From Zhengitettix transpicula (taxonomy: Eukaryota > Arthropoda > Insecta > Orthoptera > Tetrigidae), in assembly GCA_037074705.1 (NCBI GenBank), contig CM073590.1, positions 45,544,395-45,608,394 of the forward strand: a stretch of DNA of 64,000 nt, read 5' to 3'. Within the stretch, counting starts at the first letter, position 1. Each line of letters opens with the position of its first letter. The notes beneath the pieces were generated by a model. It saw only the letters and a list, made by a program, of their open reading frames with translations, was not told the DNA's origin and ran no database searches. Below are positions 1 through 14,092 of the stretch, piece by piece. The translations under genes and the position numbers were made by a program.

Positions 1-286
1 TATTTACACTAATCTAGACATTTGTTTACTTTACATGTTTCGTACGAATACGACATTGTATGAGATCTGCAAGTGCAGTTGTATTTTTAGCAATGCGTAT
101 TATTTCGTTACCATCACGATAGTACACTTACGTTCATTTTTCTCAATGTGATATGTATTTCAAAATGATATCGTTAATATATAACCAGATATATATGATT
201 TGCCAACTGGGTAAACTATATCTAAGACATTACGTTAATCAAAATACAAATTTTGCGCTCGATGTATGTGCTGAATAACGATGGAC

Positions 287-327
<41 letters not shown>

Positions 328-3300
328 AGTATATATATATATGTGTGTGTGTATGTGTGTGAATGGTATATTTTCTCCAATGTTTTTGGCTTAAATTAAT
401 ATTTAAATTATATTTTTATTTTAAATAGAGGGAAATTTTGGAATCAGTTACTTAGGGCCCGAACACGTTTGAGTATTAGACTTGACATTTTTCATGTAGA
501 AACAATATGTTGTATAATTTCCTTCTGATCCAAAACATAGATTTCAACTTGAGAAGTAATTATTGCTTTATAAGAGGAAAACTTGGAGCGTGTGCATGTC
601 CTAAAACTGTCATTAAAATTGTATTTCTTGTATTGTCCACTTGGTACAAGTGTTGAGGTCAGTGGAATTCGTGGAACACCCTTTGCCCCCAGAAGTCCTG
701 CCCAGCATCGAGCATGATTGTAACGCGTGGCTGCCTACACAATTGCGACAACAGACATCAGTTGTGAAATATGGCAATTCCGGACGTATCGTTCCTCATT
801 GGTGCTAATCAGGCGACATTTGATTGGAATCAATTGGACGGTGCCACATGTCATGATCTACGAGCATCTGTCGCCGGGGACAGTAGTTATTGCGCCGCGG
901 AACCCGCGAACCGCTATTGACTGACAGCAACCCCCCCCCTACCCACCTCCCCCAGGCGGTGCGTGTTATTAATAGTCTTATCCCACGAACAAAGTACCAT
1001 AACCTTAAGTCATAAACAATCGTCAACGTATCGGATTGGTGAAGTAATACCTAACTGCCTTCGGAATAATCGGCCACCTGCCTCTCAGTTAAGATAATAA
1101 TTGAAGTCTACATATTTTTCAGGTTAATTCTGCAATAAAATTGTCGTGACAGACTAAACCGCTTTCTCCTAAGATCCAATAATAAACTACTTCACCTCGC
1201 AGCACGCAACAGAATCAAATAAAAAATGACACAAATCCATTAGGTTTTCACGATAAATAATTCTAAGCACGTGACAATCATGTTCTAAAAATTTACTAAG
1301 ATTACAATAACATTACATCCAATATAATTAGTAATGGCCGAATAAGTCAGAAAATAAAGAATTCATAATTAAAAATTAATTTAATTCATACCCTCTATTT
1401 ATACAAACATTTACAAAGTATAATTAATTCCATTAAATACCATAAATAAAGTTAAACTAATAAAAATCTAATAGTTTCATTTTTACCATTTTTATAACTT
1501 AAATTGATTGACCGATTTGAAAAGAGTGGCATTAATTTTTTTTATATCCATTAATAATTCCAATGTAAAGAGTGTTCAAAAAATTTAAAAGCACAATGTA
1601 ATAAATTGGACTGAAATGTACGTAGGACACACAAAGGGAGCTTTAAAATCTCGTCAAAAAGAATATTGTTCTAACTTGAAACAACCTGTCAGTCAGTTTT
1701 GACTAAACGTGTTCATGTCAATAGTCATATGGTTGGTTGGGTTAATATCAAAGTTTTGGATAAGGAAAATAATACTGTCATATATGAAAATGTGAAATTT
1801 TGCACATTAAATCTAATAATAGTGCAATTAGTACTAAAAATGACATTCAAAAGTTAAATAGAATTTGTTTACATATTATTGTAACTAAATTATGTCCTTT
1901 ACGTGTGTTAAGTATTTAACCCTTTCTGATTAATTTGAGGTTATCAGCTGTCGCTTAACACAACAATGCAACCGTTCTTAGCGTTCTACAATATCTTTGT
2001 TTACATCTCCGTTGGATATTCCGTTATGAAATGCAGACATGCACTTAAAATTAAATATTATTTTTTGGCTTTTTAACTATGACACGTTAGCGCAAAAACT
2101 TAATATGCATATCATTTATATTGAGTGTAATGTGTTTGTACATTTTCATGTTTATAGAATGTTTAATTTTTTAATGATTTAATTTTTATGTAATTTTAGA
2201 TGTAACTGGTTGGACATTATCAGCACTACATAAGGTTTAAATTACAATAATTAGTTTCATGTTCAATGGTCTCTTATGCAATATAAAATTTAAAACAATG
2301 TATTTTGTACATCAATAATATGTAATTTCTCTGTTTTTTTATTTACTCTTCATTTTCTGACTTATTTGGCCATTACACTTTATATATCATCGTTATAACT
2401 GCCATATAATATTCAATTTATATTACTTACATTTTAAATAATGATTTCAGTAAGTAATTCGTGCTTGTTTTTCTACATTTATGTGATCGTTAATGACTTG
2501 CGTTACAATTTGTACAATACATCGTTAATACTTATTAGTGGGCTCATCAAAGGACGAGTCAAACATTTGAAAAATAAGTATTCAGTTAATCAGGCTTATG
2601 ATATAAAAAGAACGGTAGCATATAATTCATTTATCACCACTGTGTACGTTTAAGAACCTACAAGAAATGTCAAAACGTTAAGAATTCTCTGAATTCTGCT
2701 TATAATATATGCAAATATAATTTGTTTATGTTTTAATATATGATGCATTCGTAGCATTTGGAGTTATGCATATACTATAGAACATAAAACACATGTAAAA
2801 CAATGAAATTTCCAAAATTATTTTTGTCTATTATATTCATCAAGAATACTTTTACAGGTTTGTAAATAAAACAGAGATGATATATAACAAAAATATCAGA
2901 AACTCAGGCCAGTAAGTAAAATATAAATAGTTATTACTGACCAACTTAAGGAATATTTGAGCCGATAAGTGATTGTCTAGTTAATTACATTTAGAGAATC
3001 ACGACTTTCCAGGAGCTTCGACAAAAAGCACGTGCTACGGAGAAAAGAAAGCCGCTGGTGGATAATTGGTATACCATTATCTCATTTAAGTGTATGTTTA
3101 TCGGGCAGTAAAGCGGCAGAGAAATATTCAATCGGGTTATTGGGGAAAGTTACGAACATGGGACCTGTGCGTAGCCTGTGATCTGATTTATTATTGCCAA
3201 GATCAAGACCACCTGATACGATGACAAAATATTTCTTTGCTATCATGCAAAAATGTTGTAGCCCTAGCGTTTCAGTTTGTGATGTACTGAACATATTATT

Positions 3301-5439
3301 ACCATTATAAGAAGTATAAATTAGGGACACCAGAACAGTAGAAAATCAACTAGGGAGAGAGTAGAGAGAAAATCAAAAACAAGAATAATAAACTAAACAT
3401 TCGGTTTTAGCGAAAGAGAGAAGCTGGTAAACGGTGAAGAGTATAACGAATATATATAACGAAGGAAGTTAATCAACATTTGCATTATTTAAGCTACTAT
3501 TCGTGTAATAACTTTTTTTTATCATTTCATTTCTTCTCGTTACATTGAAGGAAAAGTAACACTTGCATTTATGTTTATTTGTGACGTATTACAAACACCG
3601 GTGCCGATAAAAACCGTTATTACAAAGACAATACTGGTATATACTTCGTTGACTTAGAAAACGAAGACAATTTATTAAGAACCTCTTACTGTAGACAATA
3701 CTGGGATCTCTTTCCCAATTAAGAAACGTGAAAGTAAAGTACAATACGGAAGATCTATTCAACTACGTCCTCTTATTTTCAATTTTATAACTATTTGTGT
3801 AATATAAAAGTACAGGTGCAGCCAGTGTTTGTTCCTATTGCACATGTCTCAAAAATTACATTAATCAATCTGAATTTCAGAACACAAAATTTTTCTAAAA
3901 ATAATACAGATATGTTATAATATACCTTTATAAAAAATTAATATATAATAATTAATTATATATACTTAATAATTATATTTAATAAAAATTAAAATAACTT
4001 TTTATAATATGACATGCTTTATATTTTTTCAATGTAGCAACAATTGAAGGAATTTCTATTATGCGATTCCGAAAAGCTTATATTTTTCCAGCATGTTCAT
4101 AATTTTATTTTCAGAGAATTGTAACATTTGCTCTTGAAATTAAATTTTATGCAAAATAATTCTATGTTCTTTTTCAATAGGCCAAATAAACACTAGCACT
4201 AGACAATTGAACTCCTTCAACTGTCAACAAACTTCAAAACAAGCACTACAATGTTTAGAAATGATTATTTTGCTCTACTCCTGATCACCACAATAGTAAT
4301 CTCCTTTTAAATAAAAAACCCTAGTCTGTTGTTTCTTCAGCTTTTTTATGAACCGTTTACTCAGACAATAAAATAGGCATTTGTCTCATGCAGTCTGACT
4401 CCTTCGTTCAATGCAAATATTCATTAAAAATACATTTTTAAGTTATCAAAACATTACAGTTTTTAATGTCTTCACTCTAAAATACTTGAATAATTAAATA
4501 CTACTAATACTTCATTCCAACTATATACCGAATAGTATCAAGATTAATAGTTTCTACATGAGCACAATTCCGAAAACCTCATTTACATAAAAATGAAGGC
4601 AGCACGAGCGCTTTGAGGAATAGTGACCGAATTTTTTAATTGTTCCTGGAAGTTTAATGGACAGAAACGTATGAACGTTTCAAAATAAATACATTTTATT
4701 CTGAAAAACAAGATAATACGCTTTAGATGAGAAAGGCACGAAGAGATATGCTGTGGCTCAGGTCTACTGGTAGAAAGTTACTTTTAATTAAAGCGGACTA
4801 TGCCATTTTGCAAATGCTTTCTAATATTATACACATGCTGTTTTATCCTCACCTTATTCTCTCAATATTTATTTCTAAACCCTACTTACTTAATTTTCAA
4901 TTTCTCAAGAGGAATCTTGTAAACAGACGCGGAAGGAAATTATTTAATAGGCTTGAATTATATAAATTTGTTTTTCTACTCTATGATAATTAAAGTGATT
5001 ATATAATTGTGTTTGTAAATAAAATATATTATATCATATAATAGATTAATATACTGTAATTATATCACATAATACTTTTTATAGCTTTAAAACGACGTGA
5101 CTGCAATTGTTCAACACATAATCCTTTTCGGCAAACATTCATAAATCCACAGGTGTCCGTTGATTGTTCGTTTTCCACTTCATTCAGCTTGTTTATATTG
5201 TGAGGGAGCAACTCTCACCGAGTCGTGACTGTACCCTGCAAAAAGCTATCCCGCGTTTTTGTGTCAGGAAGAAAAGATAATGGCTAGGGGCGGAGACTTG
5301 CAGAAAACCGCTTATAACCAGTTCGAACGCAGCGACTGTCTACTTTCCTTTCTGTCCGCATAACGGCAACCTTTGTTTCTGTCTCCGTCTCTCTTGAATG
5401 CTGTTCTATCCTGGTTGAGGGAGTCCAAGGTTAAAGATA
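1..5439. other. No gene recognised
   Basis: AT-rich DNA with small unsupported ORFs. A somewhat GC-richer patch at 660-1030, with a poly-C run near 930, has frames on both strands but no recognisable product or splice pair. Confidence 0.6.
290..362. repeat. (TA)n/(TG)n microsatellite
   Basis: Alternating TA runs pass into gtgtgtgtgtatgtgtgtg. Confidence 0.95.
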
Positions 5440-5640
5440 GCTGGAAATTTTCCATCACGTGCTGAGCAGCTGGCCAATGGATACCGTCGCGGTGCGCATG
5501 CGCGGCAGGTCAGTGGCCGGCCGACAAATGAGGCGCGCGCATGTGTAGTGATGCAATATTGTAGGCCACGGCCGCTCGTTGCGTTTGAGGTTAGAACTGC
5601 ACGCTGTGTGTCTGAATTCATTCGTAGCAGCTTCCTAGAC
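5440..5640. promoter_or_regulatory. CpG-rich promoter-like block with NRF-1-type and CCAAT motifs
   Basis: The block is rich in CpG against an AT-rich background. It has CCAAT at 5474-5478 and TGCGCATGCGC at 5493-5503, a perfect palindromic NRF-1/Ewg-type site. A second gcgcgcatgtg follows. No convincing coding exon or donor is recognised on either side, although open frames cross it on both strands (5406-5621 minus, 5548-5769 plus). It may be the start of a gene whose coding exons lie elsewhere. Confidence 0.35.
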
Positions 5641-7240
5641 CGAAGAGAATCACAAAAGACCTATGGAGAACTGATTACATACATTTCTGAATACGTGATT
5701 GGATTTACAAGTGCTGTCGTGATCTTTTCATTTAGTTTTTGCATACTGATGCGCAAATACCAGGATTAAATCACGAAGACACAAACGTAACATAACTTAG
5801 TGATAGTAACATCTATTCCATGTTTACACTTGTAAACATCTGTGACAAAGTAAAATATTTAATAACTTCAGATATTACAATCATCGGATTTAAATTCTGA
5901 CATGACATCTCCTTATATTCATTGTGTTTTAGCATATTTCAACTTTTGTTTGTTATGTAGTAATATGCATATTATCAAATACGTCGAGAGCAAGAACTGA
6001 AATGGTCTACGATTGTGACAAAAATTATAATATTCCTTAAAGTAGCAATTTGACCTATGTTTAATTAAAATTGAACGTTTCTATTAAGGCATACATGCAT
6101 TAAATGGTCTCTTTGCTTTAGTCTAATGATTAGGTAACCTTAAAAGTTAATTGATAATTGTGTCCAGTTTGAAACAAAATTTTTTTCTTCACTGTTTGAA
6201 AAAAAATGTATACACACAGTAACACAATTTAAATCACTGAGCAGTTCTACTCTTTAAATTAATGACTCTTTGTGAAAGGAATAAAGGTTATCAATTTTGT
6301 GAATATTCTCCGAGACAACTCAAGGAAAAACAATGGCCAACCAATATTCGTTTGTAGTAATGAATTATTTCGTTCATTAATACATATAAAAATGTGAAAT
6401 AAACTTAAAAACGCAGTACTTGACAGATTGCTTATTTTTTTAAGTATATTTACAATCGTGGTTCTTGTAAATCTGTGTAATTATTAAAGAAATCTTAGGT
6501 TTATTTTCCATACGGTGAATGAAGGTAACAAAATGAAATGGGATTACTTGAAAATGGTCACTATTCACATCTTCTGCCAATAATTTACTTAAATATAATT
6601 ATAAATATATAATAATATAATATAAAATAATATTACAAACTTTAGATTTACAAGGCACTGAATTTAAAAGCTCAGAATGAACCAACGATCCGCTTTTATC
6701 AGTGTAATCCACGTCTAATAAGGAATAATAAATTAATTAACACCAGAGTTTGTTTTATTTTTAAGTTGGTCCATGAGTTACGATATAATTAATTTTGCAT
6801 TAAGAATTTCACTTTATATTAAAAAATATAAAGAATTCAATGGGTCTTAATAACTGGTAAAATTACTAAACAAAAACCTGTCTGTGATGTGAAAAATTGT
6901 TTTTAATTTAAGTAAAGGACATTTTTCCATATTCAATATCATTAGCAGTACTCTGAAGAGCAACCTATGTGAAAATTAGAACTTTAAATATAAATTATAC
7001 ATCCAATTCAAACATTCTTTTTGTTTTGAATTATACTCTTCGTAATGGTCACTCGATATATGAAAAGAAATAAAATTTGAGCTATCAATAGTACGATGAG
7101 TGTACGCTAGAGCCAATATATTTGGGACAATTAAAATAGGCGGTAGTGTAAATTTTACTACTAATTTGAACATAATGTCTTTAGTAATCCAACTTGCATG
7201 TGCTTCATTTGAGGAAAAATATAACACGATATGTATGCAT
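5641..7240. other. No gene recognised
   Basis: AT-rich sequence after the CpG-rich block. The small ORFs at 6976-7381 lack any known motif, and some run into R1. Confidence 0.6.
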
Positions 7241-7547
7241 AACTGGTCGAGGCACGAAGAAGGGAATGCTGCGTCCCCACAGAAAACTCCTCTCCCGCTA
7301 CCGGAAGGGCGTGGGACAAGTACCCAATGCCCGACCTACCTGATGCAGGTTTTTCTAGGGTTTTCCCTGCATTACTTTTAGGCAAATGCCGGGTAGGATC
7401 CTTAAACTATAGCCCGCGGGCCCTAGTTAACCCTTGGCTACTTTCATCTACCCTTCCGCATCCCCCCTTTCAAATCACTTCCTATGCTATTAAAGGGGAG
7501 TTGCCACCATGTGGATTACCCTCATGTATCCTATTACCCTAAAATAA
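7241..7547 (+). mobile_element. R1 retroposon copy a (5'-truncated)
   Basis: The copy is GC-rich (about half GC against an AT-rich background) and matches the other R1 copies from the aactggtcgaggcacg segment to the 3' end (ccatgtggattaccctcatgta). It finishes in an A-rich tail. The 5' third of the family consensus is missing, as expected for 5'-truncated retroposition. Short overlapping ORFs here recur in other copies in both strands and are not genes. Confidence 0.8.
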
Positions 7548-7561
7548 AGTATGACTTTCAA

Positions 7562-8091
7562 AATTCTCTTGCAGGTGAACCTTTCACGAGAGCACTGGCG
7601 GAGGCTACCTTTGGGGATGCCTTCACATCTCTCTGGTTTTTTGAACTAAGGTTCCCACATGCCGAGGCACCGCTACCTGTTTTGAGAGGTGTATGTTCCG
7701 GGGTCACAGACCTTGGGCATACGGTAAGAGATGTTCATTATTCCTATTGGAATAGTCGGCCAGCTGCCTCCTAAGCTGGTAAAGGCACGGCGAGGGGAAA
7801 GCTGCGACCCCACAGCTAACTCCTTTCCCGCCATCGGAAGGGTGTGGGACAAGTACCAAATGCCAGACCTACCTGTTGCAGGTTTTTATAAGGTTTTCCC
7901 TGCACCACTTTAAGGAAAATGCCGGGTAGGATCCTTAAACTATAGACCGGGGGCCCTAGGTACCTTCCTCTACCCTTCTGCATCTCCCCTTTAAAATCCC
8001 TTCCTATGCTATTAAAGGGAAGTTCCCACCATGTGGATTACCTTCATGTAGCCTGTTACCTAAATAAAATAAAATAATAATAATAAAAAAG
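7562..8091 (+). mobile_element. R1 retroposon copy b, near full length with target-site duplication
   Basis: It begins with attctcttgcaggtgaacc and runs to gtagcctgttacctaaataaaa plus an A-rich tail. It is flanked by aagtatgactttcaa (7547-7561) and aagtctgactttcaa (8092-8106), a 15-bp duplication with one mismatch. The duplication and tail point to LINE-type target-primed insertion. The copy carries the A-type 5' module (ggctacctttggggatgcc). It has no coding capacity. Confidence 0.88.
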
Positions 8092-9038
8092 AAGTCTGAC
8101 TTTCAATGAGTCAATCCCAATATTCAGATTACTCGAATTCTTCCTCATTTTGTACTCCATATTCAAATAAACATCATCAAGTCGTGCTGGTCTATATATA
8201 CTGTGTGTGTATGCTCGTCATTTAGATCTTGATACAGATAGCGGGGAACAGTAACCTCTACGTAATGAGATTGCCATGACTAAGCCATTGCAGTGCCATT
8301 GGCTCACAGGTTAAGTTAGGTTCGTTTATTCGTCAAGTGACGTGCAAGGTCGTGCCAGAAATAGGAAGACCCTGTTAGCGCGCTCTTATTAGTCTGTTTT
8401 CAATTTGAGGCAGAGTAAGACAACAGTTTCCTGCATGAGCTGCTACAGATGTTGCATCCAAGAATTCACCCGAATAATTAGATGTTGCACACCATAACTA
8501 AAATAACAAAATGAAGAATGAAAAATTGATGTGATATGTTCTACTTATGTTTCTAACAATATCTTACATTCTTTGTGATACATTTTCATTATTTAATACT
8601 TTAGATGTTTACAATTAAAATGTTGATAACCGGTACCGAAGGAGGTATTGAAATTAATGCAGCGGTTGATACAGAATTATGAAAAATTTCTGAGGATAAA
8701 AGACGAAAATTGATTGCATACAAATATTAGAAATTTACTTATTTTGCTCTGTCGTAGATAAAGATTGTATTCAGCTATGATTCATAGCTTATATAAAGCA
8801 AATAGGTTTCAAAGAAAATATTATAACTATACAATCTATTATAAGCGAAACATCATCTGACATGCATTCCACTTACTGAACGAACTATTCATTGATTTCC
8901 CAACTGACTCTAAAATATCAAAATATTCAGTATTATGAGTCTGGGAATAATTTTTTATTGTTGTGGGAATTTACGAAAAAATTTATTTATTTACAAATTA
9001 ATTTAAATTAGAATTGAAAATTACTTAAATTAATTTAT

Positions 9039-9130
9039 ACGTTTCTCTTTAAAGTGCTATCCACCGTTATACAATGCAAAATATTAACTATGTCTCACAG
9101 TTAAATCAAAACATCTTTAAAGAGAAACGT
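9039..9130. repeat. Short inverted repeat
   Basis: acgtttctctttaaag (9039-9054) and its exact reverse complement (9115-9130) flank 60 bp. Flanking AT-rich bases pair partly. It could be a decayed MITE. Confidence 0.5.
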
Positions 9131-10975
9131 CATTTTAATTCCATTTTACACAAAAAGTATTTAATGAATAAATAGTGTGTTTTTTACATAACTATGGCAT
9201 TCCTGTGGAATATTTTCCAGTGATTGGAGCCTTCTGGAAAATAGCAAGCCGCTTCCTCTGCTTCGACGTAGTGATGTAGTCCGTTTTCCTTCTTCGCCTT
9301 TCTACGAAAGAACACTGGAGCCTAAACTTTTGTCCATATAAACGATGATTTACTATTCGTGTATTCAAAACAATGTTAACAGAATGTCCAAGAATTAACG
9401 TCCCTTATCCTTTTTCTCTCCTTTTTATACACAGTTCCCCCACCTGGGAAAACGTCATTCCTTTGATCCACGCGGTCTAGGCCATAAAGATGCGTTTGAA
9501 CAGTTTGCCGAGAAGTCTCCAACTCTGGGTTTCCAGGCGGGTCTGCACAGAGGTTGGTTATTAAAGCAAAGCATTATTTTTAATTTTCAGGAGGATTTAC
9601 GAAGGTTGACACTTTGCATCTACTTTGTACGTTTCCTCAGTGACGTTATAAAAGAGCTACTCGATAAAAACACAACACAATACTGTATTCAACACTTACA
9701 GTCTACTTTGACTTAACATTTTTATGGCCACCAGACATATTTATGTCATTCATAAGGAAGTATCAGTGCCTAATGCCACGTTCTTATTTTTTTAAAAAAC
9801 TGTAAATAAAGTTGAACCCTATGCCCACATTCACCTTGGTACTAATGCATGATTCATTTATTTTAAATTCTCGTATTATGGAAAATACTGATGTATTTGA
9901 AGAAAATAGTTTAACTATAAGTTATCAGTATTGCACGAAATAAAAGTGTCTGTAAAAGAAACGGAACTTTTGGTTTTTTTATCATTTATAGTATTTTGAT
10001 ACTAATTGTTTAATTTTGAATGCGCATACAAATAAAATATTTTAGGAGAAATAATTTTCTCTAAATATAGGATTAAGTATACCCTGTAGTTGAAATAGGA
10101 ACTGGCGATTTAAAAACTCAAGGTAGAGTATTTCCAATGAAGAAAGAAAGTTATAGAGACGGAGTAGAGGACTAAAGAAAGTTCTCAGTAATAGTCATCG
10201 TCCTATATAATATTCTAGAAACAAAGGATGAACTAAAATTTACTACATAATGACTCTGTCGTTAAAATGAATTTTAAATTCTTCTAGTAAATTTCTCTTA
10301 GAAATTTATGTAAGCTTGAAATGATTTAGTTGTATTAAGGCATTTCGATTTTCATAAAGCATTCTACTTTCTTTTTGTAGTGTGCACTGGTAAGTATCAC
10401 TAAATAACACCATATTTCTCAAGAAAATTTATCGGTGTTGACCCATTCAAAAACAAATCTTAATTTCGCTGTCGCACGAACCGGACTTTTGACATCACCA
10501 TATGGCAAAAATAGAAATATTGACTCATTAAGCTCGATCAGCTCGAATTGAAATATAAAGTGACACAATCGTGTTGAAAGTAGAAGAGACGTCACCATGA
10601 AATCGAGAACTTGCATAATCGCCTGCAAGATCCGCTACACGTTGAAGGTAGTGTTGTGATGTCTGCCTACCACTCAGGCTTCTATGTATAATTCACGTAT
10701 AACAGTAACCCCAAAAGACTTGTGATTCCAAATCTATCAGTTTGTATATTTCTCCTTTTCTAGTATAGTGAGTAAATTTAAACAATAATATACTTGTAAG
10801 AATGAAGAACACGACGATACAATTCATATCGGAAACAGTCTGATGTAATACTCGGTGGGGTTTCTTAAATAAAAAGATTTAATTTATTTAATATAAATAT
10901 TTACTGATAAAAATAAACCACATTAAAAGTGACATCTTACGAAAATGACAATTAAAAAGAACGAGACATGAACTA

Positions 10976-11005
10976 TCTCCCCCCCCCCTCTCTCTCTCTC
11001 TCTCA
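10976..11005. repeat. Poly-C then (CT)n tract
   Basis: Eleven C followed by (TC)n. No exon is supported after it. Confidence 0.9.
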
Positions 11006-11954
11006 GGAATTTCATGGGGTGAACCTACGCACGGCAAAATTAAAATTATTAATACAAATAAATTAAATTTACTATTTAAAAGTATCAGTGGAGGGACCTG
11101 GCATTACGATATTTGGATTTAAACAATTCAAACGTTACCGTGCCGTTATGGCTACAGCTAGTGCAGATTGGTTGCGGTGGAAGCGTTTTTAGAGGAAACC
11201 GAGATAATCAAATAGTATGTAAACCAAGACATTAGATACTATCTAAAACGTTTAAATAAATTGTTTTCCATATCTACCATTGATGTAAAAGAAAACTTCA
11301 TAAGCCGTGACGCTTATGTCTGTTTTTAACGAGTATTTCATTCTGCTGCCCCTCTTACGTATATAACACGTTCGACACAGTGGTACAAAAAGTAGCCTGA
11401 ACTATAGGGGTTATAACATTCCAGTAATGGAGTTTTTTCGTATGTAAATGAACGTTTATAGCAGAAACAATTAATTTTATTAGATGGAGTAACTGTGAAA
11501 GGTTTACCCACTATTATTTCATCTAATTCAGCAAGAATTTGTTTTTGCGTGTTTAGTAATATTACTTTAGCATTTAATTGTCTATGATAATTCTTATTAA
11601 TAGAATAATAATGTTTTTTTTCCTATTATGATTCTTTTATAAGGCATATTATTCGTAAAAATATATTAAACACATTTTATATACATGTTTGAGAACCCAT
11701 TACATATAATCGCCCGGATCATAGACTGCTTACGTCCACTACATATAACATAGAGAAATATTTATAAATGCAAACTGAACAGTTCTACAACTAATGTGCT
11801 GTTTACAAATATACTAAATAAAATTTTTGCCTTATGGTCCTTAGTCAACATTTTCCTTTTCTAATTGGCCATCAAATAATGAATTAAAAATGACACATTT
11901 TCTTTAATATTGTTTGCTTCTTTGAATTTACATAGAATGTGTTGCGGAACTATA

Positions 11955-11957
<3 letters not shown>

Positions 11958-11986
<29 letters not shown>

Positions 11987-11987
11987 C
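11958..11987. repeat. (TA)n microsatellite
   Basis: Pure TA repeat. Confidence 0.95.
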
Positions 11988-12140
11988 TACCTATTTTACA
12001 TCAATGAATTCTGTATGATGAAAAAATATTAAATGATATTGGAATTAATATTGCTCAAAAACTTTCATTAATCATTAATCTACTAGAAAAATAAATGTCC
12101 AACATGAAATAAATTATAATCAATGGTCGAAATGTTAAGT

Positions 12141-12487
12141 TATTTTTTTAAGGTATAGGGTAATCCACATAGTGGCAACTCCCCTCTTATAGCATACAAA
12201 AGAGAGTGAAAGGGGGCATGCGGAATGGAAGAACAAGGTAGCCAAGGGTTAACTAGAGCCCCCAGGCTGTGGTTTAAGGATCCTACCCTACAATTCACCT
12301 AAAAGTGATACAGGGTAAACCCTATAAAAACCTGCAAACAGGTAGCTCGGGCATTTGGTACTTGTCCCACGCCATTCCGATAGCGGGAGAGGGGTTTTCT
12401 ATTGGGTCGCAGATTTCCCCTCTCCGTGCCTAATCCAGTTTAGGAGGCAGTTGGCCGACTATTCCAATTATAATAGCGGACAAATAA
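12141..12487 (-). mobile_element. R1 retroposon copy c (3' part)
   Basis: Reading the minus strand, the copy ends in the family 3' end (complement of gggtaatccacat) followed by a T-run on the plus strand (tattttttta), i.e. a poly-A tail. It covers the central and 3' part of the consensus and diverges more than the nested copies at 52-53 kb. The plus-strand ORF at 12355-12537 is a by-product. Confidence 0.75.
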
Positions 12488-13564
12488 CTAGGATAAATAT
12501 GAATATTCACATCAAGTTTAATACACGTGAGAGATAACATGAAAAAGGAACATATTTCATTATTAATTCTATATATTGTAATATACAAAAAGGAGGGCGT
12601 TAATTAAATGAAAAATTATTCAACTTTACAAACAAACAAATTTATTAGCAATAAGTTAAACAGAATTACATAATTTAAAAATATCTCAGGGTCTCTACTG
12701 GGTTTGATAATGGCGAATCATTTTATTTCTCAACTTAAACACAAATTACAATTTTAAAAAAAAAGATTTTCTCGTCAATTAACTATAACGAAATTTACTT
12801 GTCACTGAAATTAAACTATAAAAATGGATTCTAATTTACAGTTTTTAATCAAAAGAAGAAAACGAAATCTGACGTCTATCTTTTAATTAGGTTTACATAA
12901 TTATTTGTTTTATATTGTTACTCACGGCAGCATTCCAGGATACCTTGTACTTGCCGAAACACTATGGCGGGTTTTACACTGCTTCTGAAAACTCACAGAT
13001 TCTAAAATTAATATTATAGATAAAAAATCAGGAACCAGGATGAACCTCCTTTTCGTCTCTCCCTCGGTTGACTTCTGCTAATCCTGCCCGGCTCTGTTCA
13101 CAAGACTGTTTTTGCTTAGCAGGTTTCTTAGTTCTGCTCAAGTGAATATTTCGTCTTGAACAAAATGTTCAAGGACCAATCAACTCTGTTGGTTGGTAAT
13201 CCTCGATATTTCTCTGCAAATTTTCTTTGAATATTTGAAATTGTCTTGTCTATTTCAACTCGACCAATTTCTGTCGTGTCTGACTGCTCACTGCTTCTAC
13301 CTAACTTTACTTTTTAAAAGAATATCTCGTCTATTTTAATACGACCTGTACTTGACCAAACCTTCCAGCCAACTCGACCTGAACTCTACCATATCATAAT
13401 GTGAACTGGACTCTCTCGTAATTTTAAGCGCGCATTACTTCTTCCGACAAAGAAACAATGCTCTTCTTGTCTATTTTTGTTCTGTTCTGTACCGCCGCAA
13501 CAAAGGATTTCTCAAACAATTTAGATTTTCAAATTTAAAATTAATATCTTAATTAATTGGCATT

Positions 13565-13567
<3 letters not shown>
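12488..13567. other. No gene recognised; pyrimidine-rich block
   Basis: From about 12930 to 13500 the plus strand is rich in C and T with recurring tctcgt/actcgacc-like words and no open frame. It looks like a decayed repeat body of unknown class. Confidence 0.45.

Positions 13568-13598
<31 letters not shown>
13568..13598. repeat. (TA)n microsatellite
   Basis: Pure TA repeat at the outer end of the Penelope-type terminal region. Confidence 0.95.
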
Positions 13599-13601
<3 letters not shown>

Positions 13602-13680
13602 TCTGACTATTGAGAAAAATAATAAATAAATATCAGTCAATTTTAAGTCAGAAAAATGATTTATTAATGTTAAAATTAAA

Positions 13681-13720
13681 CAACGTTTCATCGCTTATTT
13701 TGCGACCTCATCACATTCAA
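13681..13720 (-). ncRNA. Hammerhead-ribozyme-like motif of a Penelope-type terminal repeat
   Basis: On the minus strand the order is TGATGAG, a 5-bp stem (gtcgc/gcgat, one wobble) with loop aaaataa, then GAAAC and GTTG. This is the hammerhead core layout CUGANGA - stem II - GAAA. The first C of the core is G here, so the copy is probably inactive. It lies 3' of the endonuclease remnant on the same strand. Confidence 0.5.
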
Positions 13721-14092
13721 AAGAAACAAAACAATTGCAATGGTTAGAATAACATTTTAAAGAAACATTTGGCAGATAACAGAAAATATTAATTTTGTTA
13801 GACTTACAATATTTTGATAGATGATTATAGATTAATTATGCTGACTCCCGTGGCCGAAATGTCCTATTTCAAACGAGAACGAGCAGTAAAAAATAATTTA
13901 CATTGTTTGGTGCGGTTTACATAGGAAACATTTTAAATTTTGAAATTATAACAATATATAAATTAAAGGCAAGCAAACTGTCATAAATTTCATTCAACTT
14001 GTTAGTATCATTTTTTATATTAATGGATGTTTTATGGTATCTGATATATAGCATTTTGTTTCCTCGTCCAAAATTGATTATTTACACCAATA

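Larger units (their letters stand above)
8107..12140. other. No gene recognised
   Basis: Mostly AT-rich. GC-richer patches at 8200-8420 and 9190-9560 have no supported exon. Contains the inverted repeat at 9039-9130 and simple repeats. Confidence 0.6.

Noticed and set aside
10976..11040. Acceptor-like (CT)n cag followed by an open stretch
   Set aside because: The pyrimidine tract is a microsatellite; no donor or homologous peptide follows.
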